From positions 1,755,501 through 1,819,500 of the forward strand of contig CANTUQ010000160.1 in assembly GCA_947683425.1 (NCBI GenBank): a DNA stretch of 64,000 nt. Direction: 5' to 3'. The notes under the pieces are model-generated. The model saw only the letters and a list, made by a program, of their open reading frames with translations, searched no databases and was not told where the DNA came from. Source of the DNA: Excoecaria cochinchinensis (taxonomy: Eukaryota > Streptophyta > Magnoliopsida > Malpighiales > Euphorbiaceae). Below, piece after piece: positions 12,751 through 24,593 of the stretch (the stretch's first letter is position 1; every line of letters starts with the position of its first letter). Both the position numbers and the translations under genes were made by a program.

Positions 12751-13545
12751 AGACATATATCAACATAGTCCTTGAACTATTTAATATGCAAAACTACAAA
12801 CCCATTAACAACTCTATTGCCAAGAATCAATTTTTTATCAAAGATATGTGTTCTAAAATGCCGAAAGAAATGGAAAGTATGAGGAATATTTCATATGCTA
12901 GTGTCATGGGTAGTCTTATGTATGCAATAATGTGTACAAGACCTGATATATGCTATACAATGGGCATGGTAAGTAGATATCAATCTAACCTAGACAAAGC
13001 ACATTGGAAAGCAGTCAAAAGGATACTTAGATGCCTCAAAGGTACAGCAAACTATTCTCTTTATTATCAAGGAAAGGATTTATAATTGAGAGGATACATA
13101 AATGTTGATTGGGCAGGAGATGTAGATGAGAAGAAATCCACTTCAGGTTTTATATTCTTGTTTGGCAAGAGTGCCATATCATGGAGTAGCAAGAAACAAA
13201 CCTATGTAGCTCAATGAAAAATGGAAGCTGAATTTGTCGCTTCCTCAGCCACAATACAAGAGGCAGTTTGGCTAAAATGGTTTATAGGCCATTTAAGAGT
13301 AAGTACCTTAGAGAAACTAGTGACAGTCAGTCGTTGATAGCTTATATTAAAGATTCAAAATTTCATAGTAGGACTAAGCATATTAACATTAAGTATCAAT
13401 ATACAAGAGATATTGTTGTACGAGAAGAAGTGAACATATAGTATGTTTTTACGTGTGATATGATTGCAGATCTATTGACAAAACCTGTAATGAGAGATGT
13501 GTTTTGATAGACACATTAGATCTCGAGGTTTGTGTAGGATTTAAT
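12751..13545 (+). pseudogene. Copia-1 RT end and RNase H, degenerate
   Basis: The plus strand encodes the last part of a Ty1/copia reverse transcriptase (AKNQF..., CTRPDICY) and then RNase H (the DWAGD and STSGF regions, KKQTYVAQ, a TKHI-like block). Stops occur at 13083 and around 13217, with frameshifts further on. The stub 8690-8723, left of the solo LTR, is the immediately preceding coding sequence. It is the same family as Copia-2 but on the opposite strand and more decayed. Everything 5' of about 8690 is missing. Confidence 0.85.
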
Positions 13546-14179
13546 TGGTACTGTTATATTTTATATAATCTCTTAATATTATTATTTATGAATAATAATC
13601 AAGTTAATGGTCGGTAATACATGAGTGTGAATGTTTAATGTGTGAACATTTACAATTATTTATATGAGATTAAGCATGTCGGATGGAGAAGTAACCCACT
13701 CATAACGGTGTTTACCTTAGTTTAGTCAATGAGTTGGCAAAAACCAAGATGAGGCAAAATTTGAACATATGATAATGCTCGAGATCTTGTTCAAAATAAA
13801 AGTGTCATCTTGCAGAAATCACAAGATTAGTCTTAGTAAAGTGTGAGATAAAGACATAGATAAGGTTGTATGCTTTGGATTGAGATCTAAATAAGGATTG
13901 AATGTAATCCTATGGGAAGTTAAAGTAACTACAATATTCGGTCTAAAAAGCCAGAAGTAGTCTTTAAGTAAACGAACTAAAGTTAAATGCTTCGGTGCAC
14001 CGCAACCTTACGCTTCTGTATGGTGTTATATATATATATATATATATTTAATTGTGAGACATATGCTCCTTTAAGGGAAAGAAAGAACACCATAACACAT
14101 GTTTTATACCGTATGTGCTTAAGTGACCAAGGGATGGGAATTTAACATTATTGATCTCAACTTTCCCTATTGTGAGACC
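13546..14179 (+). mobile_element. Copia-1 3' untranslated region, first part
   Basis: This stretch aligns by eye with the reverse complement of about 39900-40545 in Copia-2, for example around the 'cttacgcttctgtatggtg' block. A short TA run lies at 14028-14048. It is interrupted at 14179 by a Tat-type solo LTR. Confidence 0.75.
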
Positions 14180-15332
14180 TGTGGCGCGCGCCGAACCCCG
14201 GGAGGCCCCGAACGATCCGCCTTTAGGGCGTTCGAGAGAGGTTCATGGAAACTTGCAAGAGATTGCAAGGGCGTCTATTTTGGGCAACAAGGAGGTTTCT
14301 TGGAGTCGCCACCCAATAGAAAATTGGAAAAGGTCGTCTAGCCTTAGTGAGCCTAAGACAATGCATATGCATCCAATTTGGGCAAGCCAGAGATATTTTG
14401 GAGACTCCACCCTAATAGAACATTGGGATGGTCCTCTAACCTCGTGGAGGCTAAGACTATACAAATTGGGCGTATTTTGGCAATAAAAGATATTTTGGAG
14501 ACCCCACCCCAATGAGACATTGAGATGGTCCTCTAACCTTGTTGAACCTAAGAGCAGAGATGGTTCGGGACTTCCCATTTATTCATACCTTGATTAAATT
14601 ACAATTGACTTTTGAATTTAAGATTTTATCCATTTTCTCATTCATTTTTAATGCAATAATTAGAGCACATATTAATCACATAATAAAACAGTAAATAAAA
14701 GTAAGATTAAAATAAGGCAAATAGAAATACAATAAATTACAACAAAACTAGGAGCGGAATACAACCCCCAATGTAAATAAAATATAAATCATACATGAAA
14801 TGGGGTGTTTATTAAGGATGATGACATTGGTCCTCGCATGCATAGTTAAAGAAAATAATTTTAAAGTGACAATTTATTTGGATTAAAAAACTAGGACATT
14901 GGTCCCATTTTATTAGAAAAATCCAACTTATTTATAAAAATATTTTTGTGTGATTTTTAATTAAACGTGCATAAAATATATGATTTTATTAATAATTACA
15001 TGACAAATAAATTAAAAATACAAATAAAGGAAAAAATAATAAATACAATAAAAAGACAAGTCCACGAATCTCCTCCTTCGTTCGCATGGATACTCAAACA
15101 TGACAAAAATAAGTATTTGAAAACAAAAATAAACACAAATAAAATAATGTTAGTAATTAAATCAAAAAAATCAATTAAATATATAAAATCATAAATAACA
15201 AATTAAAATAGGTAAATATGCATTATGGATGACAAAAAATCAACTAACATAATAAATCAAATGAATTATCATATTAACTAATTAAAACAAATAAAAACAC
15301 AAATTATGATGATAATGATGATGATGATGATA

Positions 15333-15408
<76 letters not shown>
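15333..15408. repeat. AAT trinucleotide microsatellite
   Basis: About 25 AAT units inside the Tat-type solo LTR, preceded by a short ATG-rich run. The poly-Asn and poly-Ile open frames over it are artefacts. Confidence 0.95.
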
Positions 15409-16161
15409 GAAATAACAAAACAATAATAATAATGATAATGAAAAATAATGATAAAATAATAATAATAAAAAGGAAGAATAAACAAATAAATAAGATAAAC
15501 TAAAAAGAATATTAAAAATATTAAATCTACATCTAAAATCACATAAAATAAATAAATAAACGATAAATTAAAAGATTTACATGATTACTAATTAAATATG
15601 AACAAAAATAAATAGAAGAAAAATAAAATTAAGAGATCAAGTTTAGGATGTTTACCCTCAAATTTCGGATTCGATGGAGGAAAAATATGATTGATTTCCT
15701 TGTTTAGATTCACAAAGTAGAAATAATAAAAATTGAAATTTTATTCCAAAAGAAAATTGCTTAAAATAATAGAAGAAAAGAAATTAATTTTCAAGAACAA
15801 ACAATTGATTTCTTTGTCTCAAGTATGATTATTGATTAAAATTGTATTTAGCCTTAAGAATTTTTTATTTGGAGAAAAAAAATAAAAGAAATGTAGAGAG
15901 AATTCTTGGAGAAGAAGAAGAAAAGAAAAATCAAGATTTTTTTATCAAAAGAGAATTCCCCCTTCATTCCCTTTCATATTTTTCCATTTAAATGAGTAAA
16001 AAAGGAAAACATCATTAATTAAGGAAGAAAATAGGAATTTTATCAAATTTCCCTTAATTTGGGTGTAAAAAAGGAAATTATTATTAAAAATCTCGAAAAA
16101 AAAAGGTGAAAAAGTCAAAGAAAATCAAGAAAAATCGAAAAAATGGGCGAAAACCACATTT

Positions 16162-16298
16162 GCGGCAGATCAGGGGCGACCGACACCTGTCCGTGTGCGC
16201 GACGGGCATCAGGCGCCCTCGCGGAGCGACGCCTCGCGAGTCGCTCGCGCGCAGGCGCCCGCGCTCCTACGGGCTACCGCAGCACGTCGATGCGGCCG
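16162..16298. repeat. GC-rich palindromic patch in Tat-type solo LTR
   Basis: A sudden GC-rich island in AT-rich DNA. It contains arms GAGCGAC and GTCGCTC around a CTCGCGAG core, and flanking GGCGCC blocks. Its distance from the LTR start (220-355 bp on the minus strand) matches the CCGACG-type palindromes of the related LTR at 44697. Confidence 0.65.
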
Positions 16299-16516
16299 AA
16301 AATTTTTTTTTTTTTAAATTTAAATCTAACTAAAAATACAATAATTTTCAAACTCCATTTTTTAAATTTAATTTTTAATATATTTTTTATTATTTTTTAT
16401 TGTAAAAAGCAAATTTAACAAGGAAATCATCACTTTTAAACTTTTTGCCTGTGAACAGGCATCTAATTATCATTGGGTAACTCTGATCTAGGTTGACTCA
16501 GGACCCGGTATTTACA

Positions 16517-16558
16517 AGATCCTATTTAAATTTTGACCCTTAGGACCCTTAACTTATC
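16517..16558 (+). mobile_element. Copia-1 stub between Tat solo LTR and Athila
   Basis: These 42 bp match Copia-2 around 39900-39950 (reverse complement) and continue at 35095. They show that Athila inserted only 38 bp past the end of the Tat solo LTR's TSD. The last five bases, TTATC, are the Athila TSD. Confidence 0.75.
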
Positions 16559-17934
16559 TGTTAAGCATTTTCTATATATGCTAATTATACCGCAAGTATA
16601 CGATGTACCGCAATAGTACTTAAGATTGTCGATCCCACGAGGAACGTTTTTACACACTATTACTAATTGATTTTAATCTTGTTTACAATGATTAATTGAT
16701 GGAAAAATTATTTTAAACTAATCTAACGTGTAAACTAATTAACCCGATTTTATGAGAATCCAATAAGATAGAAAAGATTAATGATATTAAGTATAAAGAT
16801 GGAATTTGAATTAATTGTTCTTAACGATTTTAACATTCTTATCTTGTAAGCCAAGTTGAATAAATTTCCTACTTACTTTCTCAATATAAATAGGACTCCC
16901 TAAAACATACACATATAAGTCTAATTCCAAACTTTCATTTAAGAACTAGATTATTATACATGCAAATCTTAAGAATAAAGCACAACCTATAACTACCATT
17001 TCCATATTATGATTTCTCAAATAATATCTTGATGATGAATTCCCAATTAGATATAAGAATGAATTTACTTCTCAATTAAACTCAAACTTATAATGATCAT
17101 ACTTAATGTACTAATGAGAAATTCTACAAGTAAGAACACTTAAATTTATATGAACAATAAACTACTTGATATTAACATCCAAATTCAGAATTTACATCAC
17201 AAAAGTACAAAGAAGAATTAAAAGATAAGAATTGAAAAAGGAGATTTCTCAACCCTTTTCAAATCACCAATTGTAGTCCTCTTCCTTGTAGACTATCCTC
17301 TCTTTACCACATAAATTCACTTAAGTAAAAACTAAAGAAAACTACTCTAACTTACAGAAAAATAATATTCAAATGTTTAATTCTTTGTTTCTATCCCTAA
17401 ATTACAGTTAAAAAAAGAATTTATAATGTCAGCTCATGCCCCTTCAGATGCCCTTCTACAAAGGTTGTAATAGTTAGTGGAAAGGTGCAACTTTTAAAGT
17501 TCAAATTTGAACTTTAGTGTCTAACGGATCCTTCTGTCGCGATCGCGACACCTGTCGCGGTCGCGACAGAACACGCCTTCATTTTCGCTCACCCTTTCCT
17601 TGCGTGTGCCTTCTCCACGCCCTGTCGCGACCTCGTGACGCCTTCCCTTAGTCGCGACAGCTTCTCTTTTCTTCTTTTTCCCTTCTTTCTCTCTTCTTTC
17701 CTTAGCGCGCTCTGTCGCGCTCGTGCCGCCTATCGCAATCGCGACAGAAGCTTTTCTGCCTTGGCTCATTTCTTCTTCTTTTCTCCATTTTCTCCATATT
17801 TTCTCCATTTGCCTCCTACATACAAAACTTAACAAAACACATAAAACACACCTAATTCCAACAACTAAAAACACATAAACATTATTTATAACCACAAAAT
17901 ATAGTTTAATTATGAGCTATTTAAGCTCATATCA
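16559..17934 (-). repeat. Athila 3' LTR
   Basis: On the minus strand it runs TGATATGAGC...GCTTAACA, 1376 bp. It carries TGTCGCG-type palindromes at 17535-17746, 190-400 bp from the LTR start. Confidence 0.93.
17535..17746. repeat. TGTCGCG palindrome cluster, Athila 3' LTR
   Basis: A perfect palindrome TGTCGCGATCGCGACA (17535-17550), two bases, then TGTCGCGGTCGCGACA (17553-17568). Partial copies follow at about 17620, 17650 and 17713-17746. The 16+2+16 doublet is the same arrangement seen in the Tekay-like LTRs at 19625-19939. Confidence 0.92.
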
Positions 17935-17947
17935 AACCCCCACACTT
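17935..17947 (-). other. Athila polypurine tract
   Basis: The minus strand reads AAGTGTGGGGGTT directly against the 3' LTR start, preceded by the TTTGCTTGGGGACAAGC motif common upstream of Athila polypurine tracts. It would prime plus-strand DNA synthesis. Confidence 0.9.
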
Positions 17948-18384
17948 AAACATTTGCTTGTCCCCAAGCAAAACACTTAAACAACACAAAAACAAAATAC
18001 ACAATAAACACAATATTTTGGAGCTCACTTAGACGCTTGACAATTATTTGAAAATACCATGCATAGACATATCTTTCTAACACACTAACCAAAATATGCA
18101 ACCATTTAAACATTCCCATCATTCATTGACTTTAACTTCTATTCACATTTGGAAAACCATGAAATGGCAAAACACAATGATGTTTGATCTCAAGAAATCA
18201 AATATCTTAACACATGTAAAGATTATTTCACACAAGGCATTGCCTAAGATAATTTTCACTCAACACTTATTTTGAAAAACACTCAATCACTCAAGTGTAT
18301 AAAGGTTAGTGTTTTCCCTCATTCCTTGATTATGCCATTACATACCATAAGCTTGTAAGTAGTAAAAATCTCCACTACTAGTAT
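17948..18384 (-). other. Athila 3' untranslated region, distal part
   Basis: AT-rich noncoding DNA between the polypurine tract and the nested gag-only element. It continues at 24943-26265 on the other side of that insertion. I see no gene. Confidence 0.7.
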
Positions 18385-19624
18385 AAAGTTGTAACAACCC
18401 AAATAGGGCCCGGTCGGAACTTGTGCGATAAGTTGGTTAAGTAAGGGTATTTTCGGAATTTAAGTAAAAGGAATTTGGATATTAAGGAATTATGTGTTAA
18501 GGGAATTAATTAATTAAGTGTTAAGTAAAGTGAAGGGAATATTAGTGTGTGCTTGTAGTGTATGGTTGTAGGGTGTAAGTGGACATAGGGCTTTTATTGT
18601 GTGGTTTGTGGTGCATGGTGCCTAGGATGAAAGTGGGTTATTGGAAATTATAAGGTGTGGGTTGTGTTTGGTGCATTGGAAGATATTTGTGTAAGAAAAG
18701 CTTGTGTGTGTTTAGTGTATGGTGCCAAGAGTGGATGAGTTAAGATGGATTGATTGATTCTCTAGGATTGTGACAAGTGGCTTGAGTTGGTGAGCAATTA
18801 ATGTAAAGTGAGAGAGAGAGAAGGGAAGGGCAGAAATTGCCTAGCTTCCCGTGGAAGCTATCTCATTTCTTCCTTCTCCTCTTCATTTCCGTCCTCCTCT
18901 CTCTCCTTCTTCCATTTTTGCTGCTCTCATCTCTTTTCTCTTGTGTTTTCTTGAAGTTTTGAGCTAAGTTCTTGAAGTATAGTAAGAGGTAAGTGGTTGG
19001 GAGTGCTTTGGGTATTTCAGTTCTTCTTTCTCCTTCTTTTTCTGGTTTTGTTGTGAAATGGGTTTGATTTAAGTGTGTTCTTGGCTGGGTTTTGTGCAAG
19101 AATCGGAAGAGAGAAGGAAGAGCAAGGGCAAGGATAAAGTGGTTTCGTGAGTAGCTCGGTTTGAAGCTTCATTTTCTAGGTATGGGAGCCTGTTTTGTAA
19201 TGCTTGAGTTTGTGGTTGAGTGCATGTAAGTGTTGTGAGCTGTGTTTTGGATTATGTTTTTCCCCTAATTTCCTCCTTGGATCAACTCTATGTGGTGATT
19301 GCATGTCATTTGTAATCTTGAGTGTTTTATGAATGCATGTTTAAAAATCGAGTAGTGACTTATAGTGAAGTGTAAGTGATATAGTGAAGATGTTATGTGT
19401 TTTCGGAATTTGAACATGCCATGTGAGTGTAATTTAGTTTGGTTGTGAGTGATTTTATGTTGAAATTATATTTGATTATTGTGTAAAATGTGTTTATGTG
19501 GCTTGAGAATGATGCGGTGACGTGCTGGGGACGTGAGGTAAGTGCTTGAGCATGTTGTGTGCATGTATGAAAAGTGGTGTGTGAAAAGAGTAGGGAAAAG
19601 TGCAGTTTTGGACGAATTTGGGTT

Positions 19625-19939
19625 CTGTCGTGAGCGCGACAGAAGGCGGATTTGGCCCCTTGTTCTTGAAGAGCCCTCTGTCACGATCGCGACGCTTGTC
19701 GCGAGCGCGACAGAGAGCTCGGTAGCGGAACCCTCCGCGCGAGCGTGCTGTCAAGCGTGCGCGCGAGGAGGAAGGAACTGGTCTCTGTCGCGATCGCGAC
19801 GCTTGTCGCGAGCGCGACAGAGCTCGGCCCCGTGAATTCTGCCGCGAGTGCTTCGTCGCGACCAGGCCTCTTGGCGCGAGGACGCGACGAAGTACCCCGT
19901 GCTCTGTCGCGAGCGCGACACTTGTCGCGATTGCGACAG
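19625..19939. repeat. TGTCGCG palindrome cluster, 5' LTR
   Basis: One single palindrome (19625-19641) and three doublets near 19679, 19787 and 19905. Each doublet is two 16-bp palindromes of the TGTCGCGATCGCGACA type with a two-base gap. Related GC-rich partial palindromes fill the spaces. In the 3' LTR the first site is a doublet and the second a single copy. Confidence 0.93.
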
Positions 19940-20217
19940 AGGCCCTTCCTGCTTGCCTTGTTTTCTGAATGTGTTTCTTTTGTTCCACTTTGCACGGTTT
20001 CTCACTATTGCATGGAATATGTGTGTGCCTTTGACTCGTGATAATAATGTACTAGTGTCCTTGTTATGGATTTATTTAATATAAGAGTCTTAACTTGAAT
20101 ATTGTTTTTGTTTATTTTTGTATATCTTGTGAGTTAATGTCTTGTCGAGCCTGAAGTGTCATGGTATAGGATAATTAAGCATGCTTAAGAAGGGTTAGTG
20201 AGTGCAGCTGCCCGTGT

Positions 20218-20239
20218 CCGCCCCGTTTGGGCGAAGCGG
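20218..20239. other. Conserved GC hairpin of Tekay-like LTRs
   Basis: Core CGCCCCGTTTGGGCG (stem CGCCC/GGGCG) within CCG...CGG. The same 22 bases occur in reverse complement at 37643-37664, in an otherwise well-diverged solo LTR, and again in the 3' LTR near 24197. Confidence 0.8.
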
Positions 20240-20578
20240 TCGACCTCCGAGATGGTCATCTTCCGTGTAGTGATAAAATGTTTTGAGACTCCGGTCTCCC
20301 GTGCTACCTTCGGGTATTAAAATGTTTTTGAGGCTTCGGTCTCCCGTGCCGTGTTCCCGTATCCTCAACCATTGATTTCAGGCTATTGTGTGAACTGTCT
20401 GGTTTTGATACAGTGAAGTGTTCTAATTATTGTGTGACTCTGAATAGTGTAATGGTTTAGTGCATTGTGTTATTTATCCTGAATATATATTTATATCTCT
20501 GTACTCTGATGCATAATGATTTATGTATGTTAGTGCATGTTTCCTTGTATAGTGTTCTGTTGTGTTTGTTTCTCCCCA

Positions 20579-20615
20579 CTAAGCGTTATCGCTTAGCACG
20601 GGCTTTTATCCCGTG
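20579..20615 (+). other. Double-hairpin LTR module, 5' LTR
   Basis: CTAAGCGTTATCGCTTAG (20579-20596) followed by CACGGG...CCCGTG (20597-20615), then TAGGTA. Confidence 0.9.
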
Positions 20616-20964
20616 TAGGTAGCGTGAAGGATTTTTGGGAGTGCTCGAGTCGTGCATCTGCAGGCAGGCCACATAGGAGTCGAATTATTTATTTTTGTCT
20701 CCTCCTGTAATTCTCTTTTTGTATATGTATTATTTGTAAAGGATTTTAAAAATTTGTAATCTTTTGGGATATTGTATATATATAACTTCGTATTTAGTTT
20801 TTAATAGTAATGAAGTATTTTGTTTTATTTATTTGGTTATTGAATGCTTCCTCTTAGCGCATGTATGCTTCCGCTGTATGTTTCGTCGCGTCGTGAGTGA
20901 GCGTTGTGTAGTGCGCCCGCCGGCGCCTTTCCAACGGGGGCGGCGGCGGGGGTGTTACAGGTTG

Positions 20965-20976
20965 TGGTATCAGAGC
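20965..20976 (+). other. Primer binding site (initiator tRNA-Met)
   Basis: TGGTATCAGAGC, five bases after the 5' LTR, complementary to the 3' end of plant initiator tRNA-Met. It would prime minus-strand synthesis. Confidence 0.93.
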
Positions 20977-21088
20977 GCGGTTTAGGCGGTTCTGGTTGCC
21001 TCTGTTTGTTATCTGTTGAGTCTTTGCATGTGAGTCGGTTCTATGTCGTGGCTTAATGCAGATGTGTCTTGTCTTGTGTAGTGTCTAG

Positions 21089-22285
21089 ATGGAGTCTGAT
21101 CCAAGTGAGCATGTGGGTGAGACGGTTGGTAGTGCAAGTGTAGTGAGAGGTGAGCAGCCTGCTCCGCAGCGTCAGCATGAGGAGATTCCTGGTATGGATT
21201 TTGGTCAAGAGAATCCGGCGTTAGTGCAAGGTTTGCTCCAGTTGGTTGAGAGGTTGACTGCTCCTAAAGCCCCGACTGAGTTGTTAAGAAAAAGAGGAGC
21301 AGAAGACTTTCATGGGACTGCTTTGGACCAATCTGATGTAGCCGAGTTTTGGCTTAAGAGAGTAGGTCAGATTTTGCAAGAGATTAGATGTCCTGCAGAT
21401 CAGAAGGTGCTTTGTGCAGTGTCGTTACTTCAAGGGCCAGCGTATGATTGCTGGGAATTGGTGATGCAAAATCCTCAGCGACCAGCCGAGTTGACTTGGG
21501 ATTTCTTCAAGCAAGAGTTTGAGCAGAAATATGTGACGAAGGCATATCAGGAAGCTAAGTGGAGAGAGTTCATCAGTCTGAAACAGCGAGGCATGACCGT
21601 GAGTGACTATGATAAGGAATTCAGCTGGTTGAGTAAGTATGTGCCTGAGACTTTGTTGACGGATGAGTTTAGAAGTAGGCATTTCCTAGAGGGACTGCGT
21701 GAGGTGTTCAGAGGTCGATTGTCGGCACTGTCAGTCTTGCAACTCGTGGGTTATTATCAGCTTGTGGCAGCGACAATGAAGTTAGAGGAATCAGAGGTGA
21801 TCAAGCAGAGGATCGAGAGCAAGAGGAAAGCACCTGGTGATGGGTTTGGAAGTGGCAAGAAGTCGAGAGGTGTTCCGAGTGGCCAAAGTGGGAAAGGTTC
21901 GATTCCGGTACATTCGAAAGTCGAGAGTGTAGCGCCACCCTCTAGCAAGGGAAGTGTGATTCCGGAGTGTGAGCATTGTTATAAGCGCCATTGGGGCGAG
22001 TGCAGAAGGATCTCTGGAGCGTGCTTCAGATGTGGAAGTCAAGAGCACATGGTAGCGAATTGTCCGGATCGAAGAGAGCTTCAGGATAGACCCGAGAGTA
22101 GAGCCAGTGGTCAGAGAGCGAGAGGGAATCAGAGTGGAAGAGTTAGTGGACGTCCTTCGCAAGCGCCATCAGAGACAGTGCAGAAGCCGCCAACAGAAGG
22201 AGTGCCCGCACATCTGAGAGTCTATGCGGTGCAGCTACGGGATACAGCAGGTCGAGCGGGACCTTCTGGTAAGTTGTGTTATTAA
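21089..22285 (+). CDS. gag: Gag polyprotein of Tekay-like gag-only element (398 aa)
   Basis: Structural protein expected to form the virus-like particle and package element RNA in the cytoplasm. The ATG at 21089 is the first in frame after the primer site. Residues about 70-245 form the retrotransposon gag (capsid) domain (AEFWLKRVGQIL..., AYDCWELV, TWDFFKQEF..KY, FLEGLR). A basic linker follows. A partial finger CEHCYKRHWGEC (294-305) precedes a canonical zinc knuckle CFRCGSQEHMVANC (312-325; C-x2-C-x4-H-x4-C). The tail is rich in R, S and G. The frame is intact and stops about 80 bases before the polypurine tract, so no protease or pol follows. A GGTAAGTT near 22269 resembles a splice donor, perhaps a remnant of the junction that removed pol. 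The intact frame suggests recent use. Confidence 0.93.
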   Translation: MESDPSEHVGETVGSASVVRGEQPAPQRQHEEIPGMDFGQENPALVQGLLQLVERLTAPKAPTELLRKRGAEDFHGTALDQSDVAEFWLKRVGQILQEIRCPADQKVLCAVSLLQGPAYDCWELVMQNPQRPAELTWDFFKQEFEQKYVTKAYQEAKWREFISLKQRGMTVSDYDKEFSWLSKYVPETLLTDEFRSRHFLEGLREVFRGRLSALSVLQLVGYYQLVAATMKLEESEVIKQRIESKRKAPGDGFGSGKKSRGVPSGQSGKGSIPVHSKVESVAPPSSKGSVIPECEHCYKRHWGECRRISGACFRCGSQEHMVANCPDRRELQDRPESRASGQRARGNQSGRVSGRPSQAPSETVQKPPTEGVPAHLRVYAVQLRDTAGRAGPSGKLCY

Positions 22286-22366
22286 TTTTTGGTTAAGTTT
22301 CGGTTTGAGTTTTGGGTTGTTTGGATTTAAGTGATTAGCGGGGAAATTTCGAGGACGAAATTTCTT

Positions 22367-22375
22367 AAGGGGGAG
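22367..22375 (+). other. Polypurine tract of Tekay-like gag-only element
   Basis: AAGGGGGAG, four bases before the 3' LTR, preceded by GAGGACGAAATTTC, the usual Tekay/Del arrangement. Confidence 0.92.
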
Positions 22376-23614
22376 TGATTGTAACAACCCAAATAGGGCC
22401 CGGTCGGAATTTGTGCGATAAGTTGGTTAAGTAAGGGTATTTTCGAAATTTAAGTAAAAGGAATTTGGATATTAAGGAATTATGTGTTAAGGGAATTAAT
22501 TAATTAAGTGTTAAGTGAAGTGAAGGGAATATTAGTGTGTGCTTGTAGTGTATGGTTGTAGGGTGTAAGTGGACATAGGGCTTTTACTGTGTGGTTTGTG
22601 GTGCATGGTGCCTAGGATGAAAGTGGGTTATTGGAAATTATAAGGTGTGGGTTGTGTTTGGTGCATTGGAAGATATTTGTGTAAGAAAAGCTTGTGTGTG
22701 TTTAGTGTATGGTGCCAAGAGTGGTTGAGTTAAGATGGATTGATTGATTCTCTAGGATTGTGACAAGTGGCTTGAGTTGGTGAGCAATTAATGTAAAGTA
22801 AGAGAGAGAGAAGGGAAGGGCAGAAATTGCCTAGCTTCCCGTGGAAGCTATCTCATTTCTTCCTTCTCCTCTTCATTTCCGTCCTCCTCTCTCTCCTTCT
22901 TCCATTTTTGCTGCTCTCATCTCTTTTCTCTTGTGTTTTCTTGAAGTTTTGAGCTAAGTTCTTGAAGTATAGTAAGAGGTAAGTGGTTGGGAGTGCTTTG
23001 GGTATTTCAGTTCTTCTTTCTCCTTCTTTTTCTGGTTTTGTTGTGAATTGGGTTTGATATAAGTGTGTTCTTGGCTGGGTTTTGTGCAAGAATCGGAAGA
23101 GAGAAGGAAGAGCAAGGGCAAGGATAAAGTAGTTTCGTGAGTAGCTCGGTTTGAAGCTTCATTTTCCAGGTATGGGAGCCTGTTTTGTAATGCTTGAGTT
23201 TGTGGTTGAGTGCATGTAAGTGTTGTGAGCTGTGTTTTGGATTATGTTTTTCCCCTAATTTCCTCCTTGGTTCAACTCTATGTGGTGATTGCATGTCATT
23301 TGTAATCTTGAGTGTTTTATGAATGCATGTTTAAAAATCGAGTAGTGACTTATAGTGAAGTGTAAGTGATATAGTGAAGATGTTATGTGTTTTCGGAATT
23401 TGAACATGCCATGTGAGTGTAATTGAGTTTGGTTGTGAGTGATTTCATGTTGAAATTATATTTGATTATTGTGTAAAATGTGTTTATGTGGCTTGAGAAT
23501 GATGCGGTGACATGCTGGGGACGTGAGGTAAGTGCTTGAGCATGTTGTGTGCATGTATGAAAAGTGGTGTGTGAAAAGAGCAGGGAAAAGTGCAGTTTTG
23601 GACGAATTTGGGTT

Positions 23615-23917
23615 CTGTCGCGATCGCGATGTCTGTCGCAAGCGCGACAGAAGGCGGATTTGGCCCCTTGTTCTTGAAGAGCCCTCTGTCGCGAGCGCGA
23701 CAGAGAGCTCGGTAGCGGAACCCTCCGCGCGAGCGTGCGCGCGAGGAGGAAGGAACTGGTCTCTGTCGCGATCGCGACGCTTGTCGCGAGCGCGACAGAG
23801 CTCGGCCCCGTGAATTCTACCGCGAGTGCTTCGTCGCGACCAGGCCTCTTGGCGCGAGGACGCGACGAAGTACCCCGTGCTCTGTCGCGAGCGCGACACT
23901 TATCGCGATCGCGACAG
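23615..23917. repeat. TGTCGCG palindrome cluster, 3' LTR
   Basis: Same array as 19625-19939, but the first site has two palindromes instead of one and the second has one instead of two. Confidence 0.93.
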
Positions 23918-24556
23918 AGGCCCTTCCTGCTTGCCTTGTTTTCTGAATGTGTTTCTTTTGTTCCACTTTGTACGGTTTCTCACTATTGCATGGAATATGT
24001 GTGTGCCTTTGACTCGTGATAATAATGTACTAGTGTCCTTGTTATGGATTTATTTAATATAAGAGTCTTAACTTGAATATCATTTTTGTTTATTTTTGTA
24101 TATCTTGTGAGTTAATGTCTTGTCGAGCCTGAAGTGTCATGGTATAGGATAATTAAGCATGCTTAAGAAGGGTTAGTGAGTGCAGCTGCCCGTGTCCGCC
24201 CCGTTTGGGCGAAGCGGTCGACCTCCGAGATGGTCATCTTCCGTGTAGTGATAAAATGTTTTGAGACTCCGGTCTCCCGCGCTACCTTCGGGTATTAAAG
24301 TGTTTTTGAGGCTTCGGTCTCCCGTGCCGTGTTCCCGTATCCTCAACCATTGATTTCAGGCTATTGTGTGAACTGTCTGGTTTTGATACAGTGAAGTGTT
24401 CTAATTATTGTGTGACTCTGAATAGTGTAATGGTTTAGTGCATTGTGTTATTTATCCTGAATATATATTTATATCTCTGTACTCTGATGCATAATGATTT
24501 ATGTATGTTAGTGCATGTTTCCTTGTATAGTGTTCTGTTGTGTTTGTTTCTCCCCA

Positions 24557-24593
24557 CTAAGCGTTATCGCTTAGCACGGGCTTTTATCCCGTG
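24557..24593 (+). other. Double-hairpin LTR module, 3' LTR
   Basis: Same two stems as at 20579, followed by CAGGTA. Confidence 0.9.

Larger units (their letters stand above)
14180..16516 (-). mobile_element. Solo LTR, Tat-type (2337 bp)
   Basis: On the plus strand it begins TGTGGCGCGCGCC and ends GGTATTTACA. These match the inverted ends of the LTR at 44697-46738 (TGTAAGCACC...GCGCGTCACA), so the element points to the minus strand. Near-identical TSDs AGACC (14175-14179) and AGATC (16517-16521) flank it, and Copia-1 sequence resumes on both sides. The 14180-14560 part contains the same 'gggcaacaaggaggt' and 'ggagtcgccacccaatag' blocks as the 44697 family. A GC-rich palindromic patch lies 220-355 bp from the LTR start. 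There is no internal domain. Confidence 0.8.
18390..20959 (+). repeat. 5' LTR of Tekay-like gag-only element
   Basis: TGTAACAACCC...GGGGTGTTACA, 2570 bp. It carries the palindrome cluster (19625-19939), the conserved GC hairpin (20218-20239) and the double-hairpin module (20579-20615). A TATA-like TTAATATAAGAG lies near 20076. Confidence 0.96.

Noticed and set aside
15282..15542. Poly-Ile and poly-Asn ORFs
   Set aside because: Produced by the AAT microsatellite.
19494..19995. Several overlapping ORFs rich in Arg-Asp, Ser-Arg or Val-Ala-Thr on both strands (also 23456-23899, 17521-17895, 34695-34986)
   Set aside because: They arise because the palindromes have no stop codons in any frame. 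They lie in LTRs, overlap on both strands and match nothing recognisable.
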